Source: Bacteroidales bacterium UBA5621 (GTDB lineage Bacteria > Bacteroidota > Bacteroidia > Bacteroidales > VadinHA17). Taken from it: 6,543 nt of DNA. Shown here one piece after another: positions 1-3,860 of the stretch (the first letter of the stretch is position 1; every line of letters begins with the position of its first letter). The DNA lies in contig DIKJ01000252.1 of assembly GCA_002424525.1 (NCBI GenBank), forward strand, positions 41,086 through 47,628, in the 5' to 3' direction. A program made the position numbers and the translations under genes. Under the pieces are notes generated by a model. That model was not told where the DNA came from. It did no database searches and worked only from the letters and a program-made list of their open reading frames with translations.

Positions 1-50
1 AGTTTTTCCTCAACCGAGATCTCGGTTTCGTACGATTTTGTTTTTTCCAT
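1..50 (-). CDS. N-terminus of a probable C4-type zinc-ribbon protein (partial, runs off the left edge)
   Basis: The minus strand opens with an ATG at 50-48 and stays open for 16 full codons to the window edge, reading MEKTKSYETEISVEEK followed by a partial Leu codon. The ISVEEKL stretch resembles the beginning of the coiled-coil plus C4 zinc-ribbon proteins that usually follow the Nif3-like gene in Bacteroidota; that family has a long helical hairpin and a C-terminal four-cysteine zinc ribbon. None of the diagnostic cysteines lie inside the window, so the assignment rests on the short N-terminal match and on gene order. The start lies one base after the Nif3-like stop (54-52), which suggests one transcript and translational coupling. 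No purine-rich ribosome site is seen apart from AAG within the end of the preceding gene. That a gene starts here is fairly sure; its family is an inference. Confidence 0.6.
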   Translation of the reverse strand, partial: MEKTKSYETEISVEEK

Positions 51-51
51 C

Positions 52-1146
52 TTAAAGATAATTTATCGGATTGCTATTTTTATTTGAAAACCGGAGTGCA
101 AATTTAGGGAATTTTTTGATAATTAGGTCGTACAGGATCTCTGTTGCGAATTTTTCAGTCTCAAAATGTCCGGCATCGATCAGGAGGATCCTGCTGCAGG
201 CTTCCATAAATGTATGGTACCTGACGTCTCCGGTTATGAAAGCGCCGGCACCTGACCTTATTGCATCGTTCAGAAGTGACGACCCCGAACCTCCGCACAG
301 GGCAGTCACTATTACCGGCCGGCCGGTCAGTCCCGAATACCTTATACTCTTTGGACCAAAAACCGATGAAACCATTTCAAGCAGAGCCTTCTCCTCCACC
401 GGTTCTGCAAATTCACCTTTACATCCGAGCCCCTCCTCCGTCGTGTCGTTTGCCAGAGGATAAATATCAAAAGCTGGTTCCTCATACGGATGAGAGCTTT
501 TTAGTGCTTGTATTACACTCTCTTTAAGATGTGAGAACAAGATTGTCTCGAAACGGATCTCCTTTTCATGGTGAATCTTCCCTTTTTCACCCACGAAAGG
601 AGAACTATCCGGTCCCGCCCTGAAGCTTCCTGTTCCGGTTAAGGTAAAACCGCAATAATCATAATTACCGATAAGTCCTGCTCCGGCTCCGAAAACTGCT
701 TCCCTGACCATGTCGATATGCGACCCTGGCACGAAGGTGACAAGCTTAAGCAATCTCTCCCTGAGGGGTGACAGGGGTGTGACATTGCGGAGGCCAAGTT
801 TTTCAGCCATTCTTCTGCTTACACCATTCCTGAAGACATCGAGGTTGGTATGCGAGGAGTAGATCGCAATATCATTCCGGAGAGCCTTTATTATAACTCT
901 GTCGGTGGGAGAACTGCCTGTAATTTTCTTTATACCGCTGAATATGAGGGGGTGGTGCGAGATGATCATCTGACAGTTTTCGGAAATCGCCTCATCCACA
1001 ACTTCTTCGGTGACATCGAGGGTCAGGAGGGCCGATGATATTTCTGCTTCCGGGTTCCCAACCTGGAGGCCCGAATTATCCCAGGACTCCTGGAATGATA
1101 GCGGAACCGTAGTGTCGAGCCAGGATGCTATATCCTTTACTTTCAT
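52..1146 (-). CDS. Nif3-like dinuclear metal centre protein (YbgI/YqfO family, long form)
   Basis: A complete 364-residue member of the Nif3/NGG1-interacting factor 3 family, cytosolic proteins with a two-metal site. Some have been described as GTP cyclohydrolase I type 2-like or hydrolase-like, but the physiological substrate is unsettled. Visible signatures in order: WDNSGLQVG near residues 22-30; SHHPLIF with His64 and His65; SHTNLDVF with His99 and Asp103; HPYEEPA near 219-225; GHFETE with His327 and Glu331. His64, His65, Asp103, His327 and Glu331 match the family's metal ligands, so the site looks intact. Residues about 134-235 form the CutA/PII-like insertion that separates this ~360-370-residue form from the ~250-residue YbgI form. 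The C-terminal NSNPINYL is what I recall for Bacteroidota copies. The ATG at 1146 gives the expected N-terminus MKVKDIASWL. No Shine-Dalgarno sequence and no TAnnTTTG box is seen upstream; the 3' end nearly abuts the next gene. Confidence 0.94.
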   Translation of the reverse strand: MKVKDIASWLDTTVPLSFQESWDNSGLQVGNPEAEISSALLTLDVTEEVVDEAISENCQMIISHHPLIFSGIKKITGSSPTDRVIIKALRNDIAIYSSHTNLDVFRNGVSRRMAEKLGLRNVTPLSPLRERLLKLVTFVPGSHIDMVREAVFGAGAGLIGNYDYCGFTLTGTGSFRAGPDSSPFVGEKGKIHHEKEIRFETILFSHLKESVIQALKSSHPYEEPAFDIYPLANDTTEEGLGCKGEFAEPVEEKALLEMVSSVFGPKSIRYSGLTGRPVIVTALCGGSGSSLLNDAIRSGAGAFITGDVRYHTFMEACSRILLIDAGHFETEKFATEILYDLIIKKFPKFALRFSNKNSNPINYL

Positions 1147-1214
1147 ATATAAGTCATTTTGATATCTGAGTTTTTATATATATAAGATGCTTAAATAACC
1201 TAAGCGTAAGTTTC

Positions 1215-1260
1215 TGGTTGCTCCGCCTACGCTAAAGCTTCGGTGGACGGAGTGGTTGCT
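1215..1260. repeat. Imperfect hairpin overlapping an 8-bp direct repeat
   Basis: TGGTTGCT occurs at 1215-1222 and again at 1253-1260. Between and partly overlapping them, CTCCG (1221-1225) pairs with CGGAG (1248-1252), followed after one bulged A by CC (1226-1227) with GG (1245-1246), giving seven base pairs and a loop centred on CGCTAAAGCTTCG, inside which CG/CG (1230-1231 with 1241-1242) could add two more. The loop core GCTAAAGCTTCGG resembles dispersed intergenic palindromes I have seen in environmental bacterial genomes; that is recollection, not a search. Neither strand has a T-run after the stem, so it does not look like an intrinsic terminator. Confidence 0.5.
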
Positions 1261-1301
1261 GATTACTGATTACTGATTACTGATTACTGATTACTGATTA
1301 C
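1259..1301. repeat. Heptanucleotide tandem repeat (CTGATTA), six perfect copies
   Basis: Six uninterrupted, identical copies of CTGATTA plus one extra C make a 43-bp perfect tandem array (the minus strand reads TAATCAG). It begins at the end of the second TGGTTGCT and stops at AGGCTGACA. Perfect identity between units suggests recent slippage or active copy-number change. It lies outside any gene, 112 bp upstream of the Nif3-like start codon on the transcribed side, so copy-number change would alter leader length or promoter spacing and not a reading frame. Confidence 0.95.
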
Positions 1302-1364
1302 AGGCTGACAAAGAACCAGCAAATGGCAACCTGATATACATATATGACTTACCTTAAACAGGTA

Positions 1365-1700
1365 TCAGACATTATCTCCCAGTTCAAGAAGCATCGATCT
1401 GATCCTCTGAAGGGATTCGCCTATCTGATGCTTGTATTCAGCCTCATCCCACTTACCGGACATCTTCCTTTTAACACCCGAAAGTGTCAAGCCTTCCTCC
1501 TTCAGAAGATGATGGATTATCCTCAGGTTCCTGATATCCCCGGCAGTAAACATCCTGTTGCCCTTCTTGTTCTTCATGGGCTTCAGAATGTCAAACTCGT
1601 TCTCCCAGAACCTTACAGTCGATACCGGCACCTCCAGCATCCGGGCTGTCTCGCCAATAGTGTAGTAAAGCTTTTCAACCTGTTTTTCCTTGTATGGCAT
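1365..1700 (-). CDS. Short MerR-family transcriptional regulator (DNA-binding domain only)
   Basis: A 111-residue protein with the MerR winged helix-turn-helix. Residues about 12-40 (YYTIGETARMLEVP then VSTVRFWENEF) form the helix-turn-helix and start of the wing. KKGNRMFTAGDI (45-56) is the wing and the 'R-x-F/Y-t..Di' hallmark, and IRNLRIIHHLLKEEGLTLSGVKRKM (56-80) gives the following helices. After that only a ~30-residue helical tail remains, with no ligand-binding or cysteine-rich metal domain, so DNA binding and probably dimerisation are all that can be predicted. Such short MerR proteins next to an M23 peptidase gene are common in Bacteroidota, as I recall. The ATG at 1700 follows AAAGGA (1709-1704) by only three bases, a weak ribosome site. 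It starts 29 bp after the upstream M23 stop, with no promoter box between, so co-transcription is likely. Its targets are unknown. Confidence 0.9.
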   Translation of the reverse strand: MPYKEKQVEKLYYTIGETARMLEVPVSTVRFWENEFDILKPMKNKKGNRMFTAGDIRNLRIIHHLLKEEGLTLSGVKRKMSGKWDEAEYKHQIGESLQRIRSMLLELGDNV

Positions 1701-1729
1701 ATTTCCTTTGTAAGTGAGGGTAAGGAGGG

Positions 1730-2701
1730 CTAATCGAACGACTGGCCTGTTTTGGAAGCGATCTCAACCATTCTTTCATATTCTCCGGCGGTAAGATCGT
1801 TGAAGTAATAATTGACAGGATCCACGTGGATGCCATTTAGCATGACCTCGTAGTGCACGTGTGGTGCCACCGACATACCGGTGTTTCCCACAAAACCTAT
1901 AACATCGCCTCTTTGTACCTTCTGTCCTTTCCTGACATTAAATCTGTCGAGATGGGCATAAAGCGAAGAATATCCGAATCCGTGATCGATGATGATGTGG
2001 TTGCCAAGCCCCCTTTTCGAGGCGAGTACGGCTGTTACCACTCCGTTACCCGTGGCGTAAATATCCGTTCCGGAAGGAGCTGTGAAATCCATGCCTGAAT
2101 GAAACTTTATGATCTTATAGATTGGATGTATCCTGAGCCCGAATCCCGAGGCCGTGCGTGTAAGATCCTTGTTGGAGATAGGCATTATTGCGGGGATGCA
2201 CTTCAGCATCTCCTCTTTATCCCTTGCAAGGCCGATAAGCTCATCGAACGATCTCGACTGGATATAGACCTGTTTTCTTATCCTGTCAAGTCTTTTGGCG
2301 GTCTCAAGAACGATGGCTGAATTATTAAATCCTTCTAACTCCTTGTACCTGTTCACTCCTCCGGTACCACCCTCACGCAATGTCGAGTGAACCGGTTCAG
2401 CTTCGAAAATTGTCCTGTAAAGGTTATCATCCGTCTCCTGAAGGTGACTGATAACCTTTTCGATGGTTCCCATTTCTTTCTGCATAAGAGAGTACTGGAT
2501 CGTCATCTGTTCAATCTCGCGTTTCAGAGCCTTCTCTTCAGGGGAATCAAACAAAATGGTAAAAATGAAACCATAGATTGCCGCAACGATCAGAGACCCT
2601 ACAAAATAAGCCAGAAACCTCAGCAATACAGCTTTGTAGCTAAGACGCACCTTGTCAAAGCTTAACGAGTCGGGATTGAACTTATATCTTGTGTTGGCCA
2701 T
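1730..2701 (-). CDS. Membrane-anchored M23 (LytM-type) peptidoglycan endopeptidase, copy 1
   Basis: A 323-residue bitopic protein. A basic N-terminus (1-25) precedes one membrane helix at about 27-51, with N-in topology expected and no cleavable signal peptide, then a coiled-coil-like stem (about 54-165, including DDNLYR and GGTGGVNRYKEL), and an M23 domain at about 180-300. All LytM-type residues are visible: His201 and Asp205 in HSGMD and His283 in HVH as zinc ligands, His250 in SLYAHL and His281 as catalytic or stabilising histidines. GFGLRIHPI (186-194) is the usual lead-in strand. It should therefore be an active periplasmic zinc endopeptidase cutting peptide cross-links in peptidoglycan; substrate choice cannot be read from the sequence. 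The C-terminal NDLTAGEYERMVEIASKTGQSFD is the tail I recall for canonical Bacteroidota copies. It is a paralogue of the gene at 2783-3748. The start at 2701 matches the family N-terminus and lies seven bases from a perfect -7 box, implying a very short leader. Confidence 0.93.
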   Translation of the reverse strand: MANTRYKFNPDSLSFDKVRLSYKAVLLRFLAYFVGSLIVAAIYGFIFTILFDSPEEKALKREIEQMTIQYSLMQKEMGTIEKVISHLQETDDNLYRTIFEAEPVHSTLREGGTGGVNRYKELEGFNNSAIVLETAKRLDRIRKQVYIQSRSFDELIGLARDKEEMLKCIPAIMPISNKDLTRTASGFGLRIHPIYKIIKFHSGMDFTAPSGTDIYATGNGVVTAVLASKRGLGNHIIIDHGFGYSSLYAHLDRFNVRKGQKVQRGDVIGFVGNTGMSVAPHVHYEVMLNGIHVDPVNYYFNDLTAGEYERMVEIASKTGQSFD

Positions 2702-2708
2702 TGTGCAG

Positions 2709-2742
2709 CAAAGATAAAAAAATTGGTCAAATCTCTGACAAA
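2709..2742 (-). promoter_or_regulatory. Bacteroidota-type promoter for M23 copy 1, with near-leaderless start
   Basis: On the minus strand TATCTTTG (2716-2709) matches the TAnnTTTG -7 consensus of Bacteroidota exactly. TTTG at 2742-2739 can serve as the -33 element, with a 22-bp spacer, at the long end of the accepted 17-23 range. The box ends seven bases before the ATG at 2701, so the expected transcription start is only about 0-4 bases upstream of the start codon. It lies in the 81-bp gap after the stop of M23 copy 2, so copy 1 and the MerR gene can be transcribed separately from copy 2. Confidence 0.72.
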
Positions 2743-2782
2743 AGTTTAAATGACCCGATACATCTGACTCTGCAGAAACCGG

Positions 2783-3748
2783 TTATCTGAGCTTCAATCT
2801 TGAGGACAGGGTCTGTATCATCTCAAAATATTCCTCCTCGCTCAGATCATTATTGAAATAATGGAGCGGATTCCTGTTCTGGCCGTACAGATCAATCTGA
2901 TAATGAAGATGAGGTCCCGATGATGTGCCTGAACTGCCGCTCAGTCCTATCAGATCACCCCTTTTAACATTCATATCCAGAGATACTTTAATACTGCTCA
3001 GATGTCCGTATGTTGTCTGGAATCCATAACCATGATCGATTACGACGAAATTCCCGAATCCTCCGGAGCTCCATCCGGCTTTGATAACTTTGCCTGACCC
3101 GGTTGCGTGAACCTCAGTTCCGTAAGGAGTATTGAAATCCTGTCCGTGATGCCACTGTGGTGTTCCGAGTACCGGATGCCTCTCCCTGAATTTCACGCCG
3201 TCGCCAAGCCTGTAGATCGGGTTTACCGGGCTGATGTACGGAAGATATTCCATCTCCCGTTTCCATTCATTCCTTCTTTCCTCAACGCTCCTGAACGATT
3301 CAATCTGGATGTTCGTCCTGCTTTTAATCTCTTCCGTCCTGGCCCTGTATTGTATCATGAGGCCGGTGTTTGTATAACCGTAAAGGTCCATGAATCTGTC
3401 GACACCTCCGAACCCGGGGTTCCTCAAAGATTCGGGTATGCTGTCCATGTCGAGTATCGGCCGGTAAAGGACATCATCCGACGACCTCAGCCGGCTGAGG
3501 GCTTCCACCGACTGGTCCATCTGTCGCCCGAGCATGGAATACTGCAGTTTCATATTGGAGAGCTCCTGCTGAAGCATTTTATCCTTGGGTGAACCGAAAA
3601 GATGGTGAAAGAGTGATACATACAGAAACGTGACAGCAACAGAGGCAAGTGCCCAGAAAAGGAGGCGCCTTATTCTGATCCTCCAGGGAAGACTTACTTG
3701 CTTGAATTGCAGATCGTTGAGGTCGAGAAAATAATTCCGGTCACGCAT
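2783..3748 (-). CDS. Membrane-anchored M23 (LytM-type) peptidase, divergent copy 2
   Basis: A 321-residue paralogue of the next gene, with the same plan. A basic N-terminus (RIRIRR, 23-28) precedes one membrane helix (about 29-51), then a coiled-coil-like stem (about 53-165) with DDVLYR (91-96) and GFGGVDRFMDLYGYTN (112-127) aligning to copy 1, and an M23 domain at about 180-297. The zinc ligands His200 and Asp204 (HHGQD) and His282 (HLH), and the catalytic His249 (TYGHL) and His280, are all present, so it should be catalytically competent and act in the periplasm. It differs from copy 1 in the lead-in to the catalytic core, LGDGVKFRERHPVLGT in place of GFGLRIHPI, and in a C-terminus ending RLKLR in place of SGQSFD. 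Copy 1 looks closer to the usual family form, so this looks like an old tandem duplicate that has specialised. The ATG at 3748 has no Shine-Dalgarno sequence but follows a strong promoter at 3789-3819. Divergent from alaS. Confidence 0.92.
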   Translation of the reverse strand: MRDRNYFLDLNDLQFKQVSLPWRIRIRRLLFWALASVAVTFLYVSLFHHLFGSPKDKMLQQELSNMKLQYSMLGRQMDQSVEALSRLRSSDDVLYRPILDMDSIPESLRNPGFGGVDRFMDLYGYTNTGLMIQYRARTEEIKSRTNIQIESFRSVEERRNEWKREMEYLPYISPVNPIYRLGDGVKFRERHPVLGTPQWHHGQDFNTPYGTEVHATGSGKVIKAGWSSGGFGNFVVIDHGYGFQTTYGHLSSIKVSLDMNVKRGDLIGLSGSSGTSSGPHLHYQIDLYGQNRNPLHYFNNDLSEEEYFEMIQTLSSRLKLR

Positions 3749-3788
3749 CCGGGTTAACTGTTATTCCAACTTTTTCTTGCTTAAGCGA

Positions 3789-3819
3789 CAAATCTAAATC
3801 AAAAAAATTAATTTTACAA
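3789..3819 (-). promoter_or_regulatory. Bacteroidota-type promoter for M23 copy 2
   Basis: On the minus strand TAGATTTG (3796-3789) matches the TAnnTTTG -7 box exactly. TTG at 3819-3817 lies 20 bp upstream, an optimal spacer. The transcription start should fall near 3782-3786, giving a leader of about 35 bases to the ATG at 3748. It lies in the divergent gap shared with alaS, within an AT-rich stretch that may also carry the alaS promoter; no equally good box is seen on the plus strand (best is TAATTTTA at 3809-3816, with no TTG at suitable distance). Confidence 0.75.
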
Positions 3820-3860
3820 TCAATTTTACGGTTTATTTCCATAATTATATGATCATTACG

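Larger units (their letters stand above)
1150..1351. repeat. Possible element bounded by an 8-bp inverted repeat
   Basis: TAAGTCAT at 1150-1157 is the exact reverse complement of ATGACTTA at 1344-1351. The similarity extends inward, with spacing differences, through GATAT on each side (minus strand GATATC at 1166-1161; plus strand GATATA at 1333-1338). The two arms enclose the hairpin and the tandem repeat. This could mark the ends of a small non-coding mobile element of MITE type, but the arms are short, AT-rich and gapped, there is no evident target-site duplication, and one arm begins four bases upstream of the Nif3-like start codon. Chance or shared AT-rich composition could explain it. 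Confidence 0.25.
1147..1364. other. 218-bp non-coding gap with composite repeats between the MerR and Nif3-like genes
   Basis: No plausible gene is present. The gap holds, from low to high coordinate, one arm of an inverted repeat (TAAGTCAT, 1150-1157), an AT-rich run with TATATATATA around 1175-1185, an imperfect hairpin (1221-1252), an 8-bp direct repeat TGGTTGCT (1215-1222 and 1253-1260), six tandem CTGATTA units (1259-1301), and the other inverted-repeat arm (ATGACTTA, 1344-1351). The core GGTTGC at 1254-1259 can also pair with GCAACC at 1326-1331, enclosing the tandem repeat. It is much longer than the other same-strand gaps here (1, 29 and 81 bp). No perfect TAnnTTTG promoter box is seen on the minus strand ahead of Nif3, so how that gene is transcribed is not evident. 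Confidence 0.8.

Noticed and set aside
314..327. 14-bp palindrome ACCGGCCGGCCGGT within the Nif3-like gene
   Set aside because: It is a simple run of GGCC units that fits the encoded Thr-Gly-Arg-Pro, with no sign of a regulatory role.
1221..1252. Intrinsic terminator for the M23-MerR unit
   Set aside because: The stem is imperfect and neither strand has a T-run after it.
1259..1301. CRISPR array
   Set aside because: The units are 7 bp, contiguous and without spacers, and no cas gene is present; it is a simple tandem repeat.
1344..1733. Plus-strand open frame opposite the MerR gene
   Set aside because: It overlaps the MerR-type gene completely; the minus-strand protein has clear helix-turn-helix motifs and this one has none.
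3107..3592. Plus-strand open frame of 161 codons opposite M23 copy 2
   Set aside because: It is antisense to a gene with intact M23 motifs, has no family features and no promoter of its own.
3849..3860. In-frame ATG at 3849 as the alaS start
   Set aside because: It adds MIIT ahead of the usual family N-terminus and has no better ribosome site; kept only as an alternative.
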